Below, piece after piece: positions 16,002-25,369 of a stretch of DNA of 64,000 nucleotides (position 1 is its first letter; the number at the start of each line of letters is the position of its first letter). This stretch comes from Pedobacter jeongneungensis (GTDB taxonomy: Bacteria > Bacteroidota > Bacteroidia > Sphingobacteriales > Sphingobacteriaceae), in contig NZ_AYMG01000019.1 in the NCBI RefSeq assembly GCF_000633455.1, forward strand, positions 100,485 through 164,484, read 5' to 3'. The notes under the pieces are model-generated. The model was not told the DNA's origin. It ran no database searches and saw only the letters and a program-made list of their open reading frames with translations. Both the position numbers and the translations under genes were made by a program.

Positions 16002-18419
16002 TTGTTAAATCGATTGTTTCTGATGTTGCTTATAGCAAGTTTTGCTATGCCATCTAAATTATGTGCGCAATCCTCTCCGGAGAATATCGGATTTGAAAAT
16101 GGAAATTTTCAGAACTGGAAGATTTATGCAGGCTCTATTGCAATCGAAAATAATCAGAATGTAGTCACGATGAATGAAGTACCCAAACCAATTTCGGGAA
16201 GGCATACCATTATTAGTAACAAAAACCTCGTAGATCCTTATGGTGGTTTTCATTTGATCCCACCTTCTGGCGGAAACTATTCGGTTAAGCTTGGAAACAA
16301 TGTTACCGGTGCACAGATTGATGGAATATCATACCTGATGACTGTTCCAGCCGATCGGCCGGAATTTACATTAACCTATCAATATGCGGTTGTTTTAGAA
16401 GATCCCGATCACGAACCCTTTGAACAACCCCGGTTTATTGCCAGAATAAAAGATGTGGAGAAGAATGAATACATTCCATGTGCATCATTTGAATATGTGG
16501 CTACTTCATCATTGCCAGGCTTCAAAAAATCAGCAGCATACGAAAGTGTTATTTATAAAGATTGGTCGCCCGTAACCATTAATTTATCCGGCTATCAGGG
16601 CAAGCAACTGCTTATCGAATTTATCAGTACCGATTGTTCGAGGGGGCAGCATTTTGGCTATGCTTATGTAGATATCAATAATGTATATGGAGATTTAGTT
16701 ACCGGCAATACTTATTGTGCCAGTGCCGATGCGGTTAGTTTATCAGGCCCGAGTGGTTACCAAACTTATAACTGGTATAGTGCAGACCGGTCAATAAAAT
16801 ATGGTTCCGAACAGTCGATTAATATTAAACCAAAACCTGCCGATGGCTCTCGCATTTTGCTTGATTTAGTTCCTTATACAGGTTTTGGCTGCCCTAGCAC
16901 AGTAAGTACAGTAATTCATGGGATAGATTATGAGCTTAAGGTTTTAAAGAAAGATGTGGTATGCCAAGGTGCTGAAATTGACCTTTTAGATCCGAAATAT
17001 ATTCTCAACAAATCTGAAGGTTTTACTTATCTGGCTTATGAAGATAAAGATTTAACCAAGCTTATAAATGGTCCGGTTAAAATAGTGGCAGATAAAACTT
17101 TTTACATTAAAGGAACCAATAATAAAGGCTGCGAAAGTGTGGTTCCAATCGATATTTCGATATTCAACGCGGCAAACATCAGTACCAAAAATCCAGATGC
17201 GGTTTGTTACTCGGAAAGTGTCGACATTACAAATTCAGCATTATATCTCGGTACTTTAGAAGGGATTAGCCGATCTTATTTTTTAGATGAGGCAGCTACG
17301 AAAGTCATTTCCGATCCACAGCACATCAATAAAACGGGCAGATATTTTATCAAACTTTCCAACCAAATCGGTTGCAGTAAAATCATCTCTATTGATGTAA
17401 CTGTTAAGGATAAGCCCGTTTTAAAAGTGACCAATCCCAAACCTGTATGTATTCCGGGAAAAGTAGATATTACTTCAGCCAATCTCTTTTCAGGGAGTGA
17501 TGTAAGCTTTAAGTACAGTTTTTATAAGGATCAGGAATTGAGTGATCTGCTTACCGACCCATCACATATTGAAAAACCGGGAACTTATTATGTAAAGGCA
17601 ATTAATGCTGAAGGATGCATGGTTAGTGATAAAATAGAGGTTGTGATCAATGATTTGCCTGTGCTTCATGTTAAAAATCCTGAGCTGGCTTGTTTTCCTG
17701 ATAAAGTAGATATTACTAATCCAGCGCTTTATGCTGGTTCAACAACAGGTTTAAACTATTCATTTTTTTACGATGAGGCACTAACCAATAAGATTACTTT
17801 TCCTAAAGCAATTGCAAAAGCTGGCACTTACTACATTAAAGCTGCAAATGTTGGAGGATGTTTTACTACGGGTAAAATACAGGTGAATTTTAATACCGCT
17901 CCAATCATCGTGCTGCATAAACCAAAAGCAGTTTTTGATAATGGTTTTGTAGATTTAACAGCATCAGAAATTACCAAAGGAAGCAGTGCCTTCGTAAAGA
18001 TTGGCTATTTTGAAGATGCCTATTTAAAACGTCCCATAGCTGATCCCACAAAAGTGAACAAGGCAGGAGTTTATTACATTTCTATCCAGAACGAAAATGG
18101 ATGTATAACTTCTGCTCCGATAGAAGTAGACATTCTGCCTCAGCCCAAAATTGTTGTTCCAACCGCATTTACCCCTCAAAAAGATACCAATAACCGCTTA
18201 TATCCATTTTTAGTGAGCATCCAGAAACTGATCAGCTTTAAGGTGTACAACAAATGGGGGATATTGGTTTATCAGAGTGACACTTTAGCCAATGGGGGCT
18301 GGGACGGGCAGTTTAAAAGCCAAATGCAGCCTTTAGAAACCTTTTCGTGGTTTGCAGAAGGAATTGACACATTTGGAGGTAAATTTCAATCAAAAGGAAA
18401 AACTATACTCATATTATAA
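16002..18419 (+). CDS. Large secreted protein with five repeats and a gliding-motility-type T9SS sorting domain
   Basis: An 805-residue protein starting at TTG; no ATG lies between the upstream in-frame stop (15981) and the signal peptide, though an ATG at 16023 would shorten it. Signal peptide about 1-23 (LFLMLLIASFAMPSKLCAQ), an N-terminal region to about 240 that resembles a jelly-roll adhesion domain, and five repeats of about 81 residues beginning near 315, 397, 478, 558 and 640. Each repeat carries a VDIT-like motif and ends with GTYYIKA..N..GC. From about 717 comes the gliding-motility-associated C-terminal domain (VPTAFTPQKDTNNRL, VYNKWGILVYQS, WDGQF), the type-B signal for type IX secretion. 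Likely cell-surface adhesin. It overlaps the SprF-like gene by one base. Confidence 0.9.
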   Translation: MLNRLFLMLLIASFAMPSKLCAQSSPENIGFENGNFQNWKIYAGSIAIENNQNVVTMNEVPKPISGRHTIISNKNLVDPYGGFHLIPPSGGNYSVKLGNNVTGAQIDGISYLMTVPADRPEFTLTYQYAVVLEDPDHEPFEQPRFIARIKDVEKNEYIPCASFEYVATSSLPGFKKSAAYESVIYKDWSPVTINLSGYQGKQLLIEFISTDCSRGQHFGYAYVDINNVYGDLVTGNTYCASADAVSLSGPSGYQTYNWYSADRSIKYGSEQSINIKPKPADGSRILLDLVPYTGFGCPSTVSTVIHGIDYELKVLKKDVVCQGAEIDLLDPKYILNKSEGFTYLAYEDKDLTKLINGPVKIVADKTFYIKGTNNKGCESVVPIDISIFNAANISTKNPDAVCYSESVDITNSALYLGTLEGISRSYFLDEAATKVISDPQHINKTGRYFIKLSNQIGCSKIISIDVTVKDKPVLKVTNPKPVCIPGKVDITSANLFSGSDVSFKYSFYKDQELSDLLTDPSHIEKPGTYYVKAINAEGCMVSDKIEVVINDLPVLHVKNPELACFPDKVDITNPALYAGSTTGLNYSFFYDEALTNKITFPKAIAKAGTYYIKAANVGGCFTTGKIQVNFNTAPIIVLHKPKAVFDNGFVDLTASEITKGSSAFVKIGYFEDAYLKRPIADPTKVNKAGVYYISIQNENGCITSAPIEVDILPQPKIVVPTAFTPQKDTNNRLYPFLVSIQKLISFKVYNKWGILVYQSDTLANGGWDGQFKSQMQPLETFSWFAEGIDTFGGKFQSKGKTILIL

Positions 18420-19417
18420 TGCACAGACCGCTACTCATTTTATTTTTGTGCCTGGCTACAATATGCTGTTCGGCACAAGACCCGAAGTTTTCGCAATACT
18501 TCGCGGCTCCTTTAACTTTAAATCCGGCATTTACAGGCTTTTTTGATGGCGATTATCGTGTGGCTGCCAATACCAGGCAACAATGGGGTAATCTTGGCGA
18601 TCCCTACAATACCTATAGTGTTTCGGGCGATTTGAAATTGGTTGAAGATGAAAATTTCATCAATAGCTATTTCAGCCTGGGATTGAGTGGATTGTTTGAT
18701 GAATCTTTAAATAAAGCCTTAAAATCGCAATACATCAGTGCCAGTGTTTCTTATTATCAGTATATGGATGAGGAGCACCGGTTTAAATTCGGTTTGGCGC
18801 CACAGGTTTCATATGTCTCGAAGTATTTGGATTATAATAAACTTACTTTTGCTTCTCAATATAATGGTGAGGGAGGTTTTAATAGTTCGATGCCCAATTA
18901 TCTTGATTTAAAAAATGATAAAACATCGTATTTCGACCTGAATATTGGTGCCAATTTTGCCGCCAGCTTCGATTATTGGAGTTTTGCCGTTGGTTATGCG
19001 CAATATCACCTTACAAAGCCTCAGGAAGCGCTATTAAGTAATAGTACCGATATTGTTTCAGCACGGAAAACCGTTAATTTTGGTTTGCTTTATCTTCTAA
19101 ACAACAATGTAGATTTAAATGTAACAGGGGTTTACAATGCCCAAAAAAATAACAGGGATGTGATTTTTGGAACTGTTTTAGGACTCAAACCTGGCGATGA
19201 AACCAAAATGAAGCTGAATTTTGGCATGTGGTACAAATTTAACGAAGCTTCATTTTATCCCTATATTGGCGTGGCCATGGGAAATATCAGCGCCGGAATG
19301 AATTATACGGTTTACGGGAGTAAATTATTAAGCGCTACACCACGTACTTATGAACTGTCTTTCATTTACCGGCATAATAATTTTAAGGGTTTTAAAGTGC
19401 CTTGCCCTAGGTTTTAA
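18419..19417 (+). CDS. PorP/SprF family outer membrane protein of type IX secretion
   Basis: A 332-residue beta-barrel protein with a signal peptide (LILFLCLATICCSAQ) and the family opening QDPKFSQYFAAPLTLNPAFTGFFDGDYRVAANTRQQWG. In Flavobacterium, SprF is needed to secrete the type-B CTD adhesin SprB encoded beside it; the same pairing is seen here. Start and upstream stop overlap (TAATG), so the partners are translationally coupled. An outer-membrane location is expected. Confidence 0.93.
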   Translation: MHRPLLILFLCLATICCSAQDPKFSQYFAAPLTLNPAFTGFFDGDYRVAANTRQQWGNLGDPYNTYSVSGDLKLVEDENFINSYFSLGLSGLFDESLNKALKSQYISASVSYYQYMDEEHRFKFGLAPQVSYVSKYLDYNKLTFASQYNGEGGFNSSMPNYLDLKNDKTSYFDLNIGANFAASFDYWSFAVGYAQYHLTKPQEALLSNSTDIVSARKTVNFGLLYLLNNNVDLNVTGVYNAQKNNRDVIFGTVLGLKPGDETKMKLNFGMWYKFNEASFYPYIGVAMGNISAGMNYTVYGSKLLSATPRTYELSFIYRHNNFKGFKVPCPRF

Positions 19418-19728
19418 GAGTAGTTGTTTTTAGGTCGATGGATCATGGTTTTATAGTTGATAGCCAAGGCGTTTAATCTTCAGTGTTTTCTGAGCCTCCG
19501 TGGCTATTCTTTTTAACCACAAAGGCACAAAGCTTGATTGAAATAGTTTTTCTCTGCTCCATATGCTCGGACTTTCGGACATCTGACTCCTGACTTAATT
19601 CCGTTTTCCTGACCATTAAGAAATTAAGGACATTAAGAATTTATCGGTAGATTCTAATACGCCAGGCATTGATCATTGAACTTTGGTTATTTGATCCCCA
19701 TCTTACATATCACTTCTTCCATCAATTT
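19418..19728. repeat. Gap with decayed dispersed repeats
   Basis: Contains ACCACAAAGGCACAAAG (about 19516) and CTTTCGGACATCTGACTCC (about 19571), inverse relatives of sequences at 5494-5580. No gene is seen; the 93-residue ORF starting at 19669 is in antisense to the DUF763 end and lacks features. Confidence 0.5.
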
Positions 19729-20940
19729 TTAAAACAGCTTCAACTGCTCATTACCTGGTGGCTTTTCTTTTCCGAAAATTGTTCTGCCTCCGTATTTCCA
19801 GCTATCAGCCCTTTCTTTTTGGATAACCTTTTCAAAATCCATATTGGGTACAAAATCTTTTTCCGCATTGCGTGCAATTTGATGCAACGATTTTATTGCC
19901 TGTTGCTTATCCGAGTTGCCTATTTTTGCCTTTTCTACCGCGTTTCTTAAAACTTTTATCGTTTCGTCGTACACATTTACGGGTACCGGGAACGGATGTC
20001 CGTCTTTTCCGCCATTGGCGAAAGAGTAACGGGCTGGATCAGTAAACCGTGAGGGTGTACCATAAATTACTTCACTCACTAAAGCCATTGATTGTAATGT
20101 TCTTGGGCCCATACCTTCAAGCAACAGCAATTCCTCAAAATCATTGGGTTTCTTTTCCTGTGCCAGCCATAAAATACTTCCCAGGCGTTTTAAGTCTATA
20201 TCTTTCGATCTCACATCATGATGATTAGGCAATACCAAATTTTGTATTTCACCCAGCATACGCGTTGGCGATTCGGCTGTGATGCTCATCATGCTTTGTC
20301 GGGTTTTGTCTGCATCATTTGAAGTCAGGTTTAAAATTTTACCCTGATTAATACCACAAATACCCGTATGTGGTTCTTCTACAAACGATTTTAAATTTTC
20401 AGAATGCCAATGGTATCTTCTTGCCGTCGAACTGCTATCGCTCATGCCTTGCTGTACTACCGCCCAATCGCCATCACTACTTAGAATAAAACTATGAAGG
20501 TATAGTTGAAAACCATCCTGAATGGCTGTATTGTCGACCTTGGCGCTCAATTTACTTGCCCGGACAAGTTCAGTACCATTTAAACCCGTTTTGTCGGCTA
20601 TTCTTAACAGCTCGTTTGGGGTTTCCCTGCTGTGTTTTCCTTTTCCACCACAGATATAAATGCCCAGTTCTTTAGATAGTGGATTGATGGATTTCTTTAA
20701 AGCGCCCATTACTGAAGTGGTAATGCCAGACGAATGCCAATCCATACCCATTACGGCTCCCAAACTTTGAAACCAAAATGGACTGCTTAAGCGGCGTATC
20801 ACCTCTGCTTTTCCATATTCTAAAATAATGGCTTCAGTTATTGCAAGGCCAAGGGTTGCCATACGTGTAGCAAGCCACGGTGGTACATGGCCATAGTGTA
20901 GGGGTAAGTCTGCGTTTCCTGATCTTTTCAATACTAACAA
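19729..20940 (-). CDS. DUF763 protein
   Basis: A 403-residue protein of the DUF763 family, widespread in archaea and bacteria but without an assigned function. The N-terminus KRSGNADLPLHYGHVPPWLATRM is diagnostic. A central LLLLEGMGPRTLQSMALVSEVIYG resembles a helix-hairpin-helix DNA-binding segment. Further conserved parts are AVVQQGMSDSSSTARRYHW and RFTDPARYSFANGGKDGHPFPV. HhH content suggests nucleic-acid contact, an inference. It stands alone, convergent with nothing obvious. Confidence 0.88.
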   Translation of the reverse strand: MLVLKRSGNADLPLHYGHVPPWLATRMATLGLAITEAIILEYGKAEVIRRLSSPFWFQSLGAVMGMDWHSSGITTSVMGALKKSINPLSKELGIYICGGKGKHSRETPNELLRIADKTGLNGTELVRASKLSAKVDNTAIQDGFQLYLHSFILSSDGDWAVVQQGMSDSSSTARRYHWHSENLKSFVEEPHTGICGINQGKILNLTSNDADKTRQSMMSITAESPTRMLGEIQNLVLPNHHDVRSKDIDLKRLGSILWLAQEKKPNDFEELLLLEGMGPRTLQSMALVSEVIYGTPSRFTDPARYSFANGGKDGHPFPVPVNVYDETIKVLRNAVEKAKIGNSDKQQAIKSLHQIARNAEKDFVPNMDFEKVIQKERADSWKYGGRTIFGKEKPPGNEQLKLF

Positions 20941-21048
20941 ATTTAGTAAAATGTATTTGATAAAACTAATTTTACTATGGAAATCATGGAAATACAGAAA
21001 TAAAACAGTTTAATTTTCCATCCAGAATACAAGAATTTCTAAGTCGCT

Positions 21049-21077
21049 CGTCATTCCCAACTTGATTGGGAATGACG
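21049..21077. repeat. Dispersed palindrome CGTCATTCCCAAcTTGATTGGGAATGACG, copy 1
   Basis: Stem GTCATTCCCAA / TTGGGAATGAC around a short loop, upstream of the metallophosphoesterase. An inverse copy lies at about 56099-56126. Typical extragenic palindromic repeat. Confidence 0.6.
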
Positions 21078-21151
21078 CAACAAGAAAAACGATTAACAAT
21101 ATTTTTTGTTAATTTATAAACTTCATTAATCGTAAAGCTCCATTTTTATAC

Positions 21152-22243
21152 ATGCGGAAATTCTTACAACGCCTATTTAGTTCCTGGATCATCCGCATGT
21201 CGAATAAGTTTGGTTCGAGGCCCGACCGTGCACGCATTCACAATGCCTTAAGTAAGCTTTACAAAACCATTAATCAGGAACCCGGGAAACGTGGTTTGAT
21301 TTTTGAAATTACCGATGCCGATAAATTCATCATTTTATCCGACCAGCACAAGGGTGCCCGCGATTATGCCGACGACTTTACGCTCGCAGAAAAAAACTAT
21401 TTAAAAGCGCTTGAGCATTACAATCAACATGATTTTCATTACATCAATTTAGGCGACAGTGAAGAACTCTGGGAGAATTTACTGGAATCGGTAATCAGGC
21501 ATAATAAAGATACTTTTGAAGCAGAGAAAACTTTTATCGCTAAAAATCGCTTTACCAAAATATTTGGAAACCACGATCTGTATTGGGACAATGATCCTTT
21601 GGCAGGTTTTAACCTCAACAGGATCTATGGGAAGAAAATCCCAATTTATGAGGGTGCTATATTGAGAATGAAAATGGAAGTAAGGCAATTTGATATTTTC
21701 CTCACTCACGGACATCAGGGTGATTTACAAAGCGATGGAAACTGGTTTAGCAAGTGGTTTGTGAGCACCATCTGGGCACCTTTACAAGCTTACCTTCAAA
21801 TTAATCCCAATACGCCAGCTTACGATAATCAGCTTAAAACTGCACATAATGCAATGATGTACAGCTGGATAGCGGAGCAACAGAATATGGCTTTAATAAC
21901 CGGGCATACGCACCAGCCAGTTTTCGCTTCATTAACACATCTGGAAAGAATTTATGTGAAAATAAAGTATGCGAAAAAAAATAAAAATACAGATGAACTT
22001 GCTTTTTTAAATGAAGAATTGCACAAAAGGATTAGAGAAGAAGATAAGCCGCCACGCCTTGGCAAATACAAGCCGTGGTATTTTAACAGCGGATGTTGTT
22101 GTTTTAGCGATGGCGATATTACCGGAATTGAGATCGAAAACGGTTTTATCAGGTTAATTAAGTGGTCGTACCATAAAAATGCCAAACCGGAAAGGGTGTT
22201 GCTTGAAGAAATGAAATTAAGTGATTTATTTAAGGCTATTTAA
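21152..22243 (+). CDS. Calcineurin-like metallophosphoesterase
   Basis: A 363-residue cytosolic enzyme with the dimetal site motifs of the superfamily: FIILSDQHKGARD (D-x-H), HYINLGDSEELWE (G-D), KIFGNHDLYWD (GNHD), FLTHGHQGD and ITGHTHQPVF (GHTH). The substrate is unknown; the layout is reminiscent of UDP-diacylglucosamine pyrophosphatase-like members, but the resemblance is loose. An internal Lys-rich helix (about 270-290) is unusual. Its 3' end overlaps the convergent histidine kinase gene by 8 bp. Confidence 0.85.
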   Translation: MRKFLQRLFSSWIIRMSNKFGSRPDRARIHNALSKLYKTINQEPGKRGLIFEITDADKFIILSDQHKGARDYADDFTLAEKNYLKALEHYNQHDFHYINLGDSEELWENLLESVIRHNKDTFEAEKTFIAKNRFTKIFGNHDLYWDNDPLAGFNLNRIYGKKIPIYEGAILRMKMEVRQFDIFLTHGHQGDLQSDGNWFSKWFVSTIWAPLQAYLQINPNTPAYDNQLKTAHNAMMYSWIAEQQNMALITGHTHQPVFASLTHLERIYVKIKYAKKNKNTDELAFLNEELHKRIREEDKPPRLGKYKPWYFNSGCCCFSDGDITGIEIENGFIRLIKWSYHKNAKPERVLLEEMKLSDLFKAI

Positions 22244-23312
22244 TGGGCAGCGATACAAAAAAAGTTGTCCCTAAATCTTTTCCTTCACTTTCTACCCACA
22301 ATTTTCCTTTATGGATCTCTATCAGCGCATTAGCCGTAATCAGTCCTAAGCCATAAACATTTTCATTTTCGGTAGCTACAGCGCTCAATCTAGGGAATTT
22401 CAGGAAAATTTTATCTAAATCTTCAGCAGTTAAGCCAACACCATGATCTTTTATCGCAATAGTAATTTCATTTTCAGCTATTTGATGAGATATGGTAATT
22501 TTTTCTCCTTTAGGAGAAAATTTAATTGCATTATTAATCAGTTCGCTAAAAATAACCCTCAGCTTATCCAGATCCCCAAATATTTTTAATGGATTTTCGA
22601 TATTGATGGAGATATTTAGGGCTTTTCTTTTAAGAATTAAATCTAAATCGAATTTTACCTCTTCGAGTATTTCTTTCAGATCAACTTCTGTTTTTTTAGG
22701 CTTAAAAGAGTTCGTTTCTTTACGTGCGCTGCTTAATATACCGTTCAGGTTATCGATCATTCTTTTAGCTTGTGCATTTACTTTTCCTGCAATTGTCAAC
22801 ACCCTTTCATCAACACCGGGTATTCTTCCCAATAATTCAGATTGGAGCGAAATGGTGGTCATGGGGTTTTTAAGATCGTGGATAAGCACATGTAAACGGT
22901 CGTCATAAGCGCTAAATGTTTTCCTGATCGCAATCCTCGATTCCAGCTTTTCTATCACCATATCAGCCAATAATTTCAACATATTGAATTGTTTCTCTGT
23001 AGCCTCTCTGGGTTGGTCATCAGCAACGTAAATCTGACCAATATCAAAACCATCAGGAGTGATGATTGGTGCTTGCACATAAAATACAGATCCATTAGAC
23101 GATGATGAACCGATCTGCGATTTTATAAATGTTTTTTCGGCAGCTGTAAAACAGATACCTGCAAAAGGAACCTCAAAAATGGCTGCAGCCAATTGCGTTA
23201 ACTGATCAAAAGCACTTTCGGCGGGTGTATCCAGGATATCGTAATAAGTTAATTTTGCTACACGCAAGGTTTCGTTTGAATGTTGGTTGTTTTCTGCTTG
23301 ATCGATATGCAT
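22236..23312 (-). CDS. Sensor histidine kinase with a shortened N-terminal GAF domain
   Basis: A 358-residue cytosolic kinase. The N-terminus has the typical GAF opening (YDILDTPAESAFDQLTQLAA) and closing (APIITPDGFDIGQIYVADDQPREATEKQFNMLKLLADMV), but the roughly 45 central residues normally between them are replaced by SSSSNGSV. The HisKA H-box is VLIHDLKNPMTTI, then N-box ELINNAIKFSP, G1 IKDHGVGLTAEDLDKIF and G2 YGLGLITA. No response regulator is adjacent. The ligand-binding pocket of the GAF is probably lost. Confidence 0.88.
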   Translation of the reverse strand: MHIDQAENNQHSNETLRVAKLTYYDILDTPAESAFDQLTQLAAAIFEVPFAGICFTAAEKTFIKSQIGSSSSNGSVFYVQAPIITPDGFDIGQIYVADDQPREATEKQFNMLKLLADMVIEKLESRIAIRKTFSAYDDRLHVLIHDLKNPMTTISLQSELLGRIPGVDERVLTIAGKVNAQAKRMIDNLNGILSSARKETNSFKPKKTEVDLKEILEEVKFDLDLILKRKALNISINIENPLKIFGDLDKLRVIFSELINNAIKFSPKGEKITISHQIAENEITIAIKDHGVGLTAEDLDKIFLKFPRLSAVATENENVYGLGLITANALIEIHKGKLWVESEGKDLGTTFFVSLPIK

Positions 23313-23460
23313 GTAGGCCTTTTTGATAGGATAAGAATGAAAAAACTAAAGGTAAAGATTATGATAATAATGTAAACAATTAAGTCGTAAATTCCGTTAA
23401 TATATTTTGCGGTAAAATAGTGCGGCAAAGCGTAAAATTACTATCAAAACAGCTTAAACG

Positions 23461-24933
23461 ATGAGATTATACATAGAGCGTAAACCGGTTAAGGTTAACC
23501 CGGATACTAAAAGAGTTATTGCCCGTTTTTTTTTCAACGGAGAGGAGAGAGCATTAGAAGTAATTAGAAAGGTTTTAGAGTTTTCGGACGAAAAGGTGTT
23601 TTCGCTGATTTCGCCTATTTTGCAGGAATATTCTAAAAGGCACCGGAACATCACCAAGATTTTGACCCGTCACTGTAAAAAATTAAAAAAGCAGTTTATT
23701 GCCCTGGGTACCGAATTAGAAGATGTTGATGAATATACCAGGTTGCTTATCGGGGCATATTTTACACACGAATATTCGATTGAATCGGCAGCATTTTTTA
23801 ACCCGAGCATCGTCGATGATCCCGACCAGACTGACCTGGTAGAAGGTGAAAAACGGGTAATTATCAGTTTCAGGGCTGTAGGCGAAGGGCATATTTCTTC
23901 CATTGTTTTCCGCCGTGCTTTGATCGATAAAAACAACAATATCCAGGTTTTACCTGTAGGGAATTATGTTGATGAGGCTGAAGTGGTTAAAAATGCCATT
24001 TACGTTAAAAAACTCTTCCTGAAAAAGGCAGCTTATGCGCAGATAGATCCTTCTGTATTAGAAGAAATTGAAGCGAAACTGGACGATAAGTTTGAATATA
24101 CCAGTTTGAGCAATATTATAAAAGATTCGAAAAGCCTGCATAAGGAAAATCCGACCCGTTTGATTGAATACGATAAAGTACTTTGGCTGTCGGATACCTA
24201 CCATACCATTAGTTTTTCTAAAGACACCGATATTTCGGACCGGGTGATTTTTCCGATTTCTGAATTTGAACGCAAAGGGATTGAAGATGCCCGTTTTGTG
24301 AAATTTGTTAAAGACGATGGTAAGGTATTATATTATGCGACTTATACCGCTTTTGATGGCTCTTTAATTATCCCTAAACTGGTACAAACTGAAGATTTTT
24401 ATGAGTTCAAGGTAATCCCACTTTATGGTGATGGCGCACAGAATAAAAACCTGGCTTTATTTCCGAGAAAAATTAAAGGAAAATATGTAATGATGAGCCG
24501 CATAGATGGCTGGAACAATTACCTGATGTTTTCGGATAAGGTTAATGTGTGGGAAAACCCAATCCTGTTGAAACAACCGCGTTACGATTGGGAACTGGTA
24601 CAGATTGGTAACTGCGGTTCGCCAATTGAAACGGATAAAGGCTGGATTGTGATTACCCATGGGGTTGGTCCGATGCGCAGGTATTGTATTGGTGTAAGTT
24701 TATTGGATCTGGAAGATCCGAGTAAAGAGATTGGTCATTTAAAAGAGCCTTTAATTATCCCGAATAATGATGAACGCGAAGGTTATGTGCCCAATGTGGT
24801 TTATTCCTGCGGATCGATCATCAGCAACGGGGAGCTAATTATCCCTTATGGATTATCGGATTACAGTTCTTCTTTTGCAACGGTAAATTTAGAACTGCTA
24901 TTGAATAAGTTGTTAGAGAATAACGATAAATAG
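23461..24933 (+). CDS. GH130 family glycoside phosphorylase/hydrolase (mannoside-active)
   Basis: A 490-residue member of GH130 (formerly DUF377), whose known members phosphorolyse beta-mannosides to mannose-1-phosphate. It has an N-terminal helical extension of about 130 residues, then the five-bladed propeller with KENPTRLIEYDKVLWLSDTYH, KYVMMSRIDGWNNYLMFS and QIGNCGSPIETDKGWIVITHGVGPMRRYCIG. The long form resembles the beta-1,2-oligomannan-type subgroup, an inference. It lies next to a GT4-glycosidase fusion on the opposite strand, a recurrent partnership. A hairpin follows the stop. Confidence 0.82.
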   Translation: MRLYIERKPVKVNPDTKRVIARFFFNGEERALEVIRKVLEFSDEKVFSLISPILQEYSKRHRNITKILTRHCKKLKKQFIALGTELEDVDEYTRLLIGAYFTHEYSIESAAFFNPSIVDDPDQTDLVEGEKRVIISFRAVGEGHISSIVFRRALIDKNNNIQVLPVGNYVDEAEVVKNAIYVKKLFLKKAAYAQIDPSVLEEIEAKLDDKFEYTSLSNIIKDSKSLHKENPTRLIEYDKVLWLSDTYHTISFSKDTDISDRVIFPISEFERKGIEDARFVKFVKDDGKVLYYATYTAFDGSLIIPKLVQTEDFYEFKVIPLYGDGAQNKNLALFPRKIKGKYVMMSRIDGWNNYLMFSDKVNVWENPILLKQPRYDWELVQIGNCGSPIETDKGWIVITHGVGPMRRYCIGVSLLDLEDPSKEIGHLKEPLIIPNNDEREGYVPNVVYSCGSIISNGELIIPYGLSDYSSSFATVNLELLLNKLLENNDK

Positions 24934-25310
24934 TTATGATATTTCTTTTCAATGGTCTGTGTCCTCACAGACCATTATTATAATCAAAATTTCGGTTCTG
25001 TGAAGACACAGACCTGGGCAGGTATGAATCTAACATCCTAAGAACCAAAGGCTCAGTTTAAATAAACCTGATAGAACGGAAAGCCCGAAGCATACCGAAC
25101 CCTGATTTTCAAAATAATATTGATACCTGAGTTATTTTGAGCGAACCCGATAACTATCGGGTGCAAAGCAGTCGAGACTAAGATTGCTCAGCGAAACTAA
25201 ATCTGTCTTAATAGATCTCTCCAATTCGCGTTGCTCCGGTAGAGATGACGATCATTCTATTATATTCTGCTATAGATATCTCATTTAAGCATTGGCTGGG
25301 TTATTTCTAC
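24934..25310. repeat. Gap with hairpins and dispersed repeats
   Basis: AATGGTCTGTG-TCCT-CACAGACCATT (24951-24976) is a perfect 11-bp hairpin just after the GH130 gene, with a partial second copy (GTGAAGACACAGACC) near 25000. From about 25130 a region with TTTTGAGCGAACCCGATAAC, CAGTCGAGACTAAGATTGC and TAGAGATGACGATC resembles the dispersed family near 7265-7345. No gene is seen. Confidence 0.5.
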
Positions 25311-25345
25311 AAAAAAAAAGCTGATTCATTTCTGAGCCAGCTTTT
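25311..25345 (-). terminator. Intrinsic terminator of the GT4-glycosidase gene
   Basis: On the minus strand the stem AAGCTG...CAGCTT with an inner GCTCA/TGA pairing is followed by nine T (A-run 25311-25319). Located 25 bp after the stop. Confidence 0.8.
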
Positions 25346-25369
25346 AGTATTTCCAAGACAAATTTAATA

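Noticed and set aside
19669..19950. Plus-strand 93-residue ORF
   Set aside because: Mostly antisense to the DUF763 gene; hydrophobic by chance of the reverse strand.
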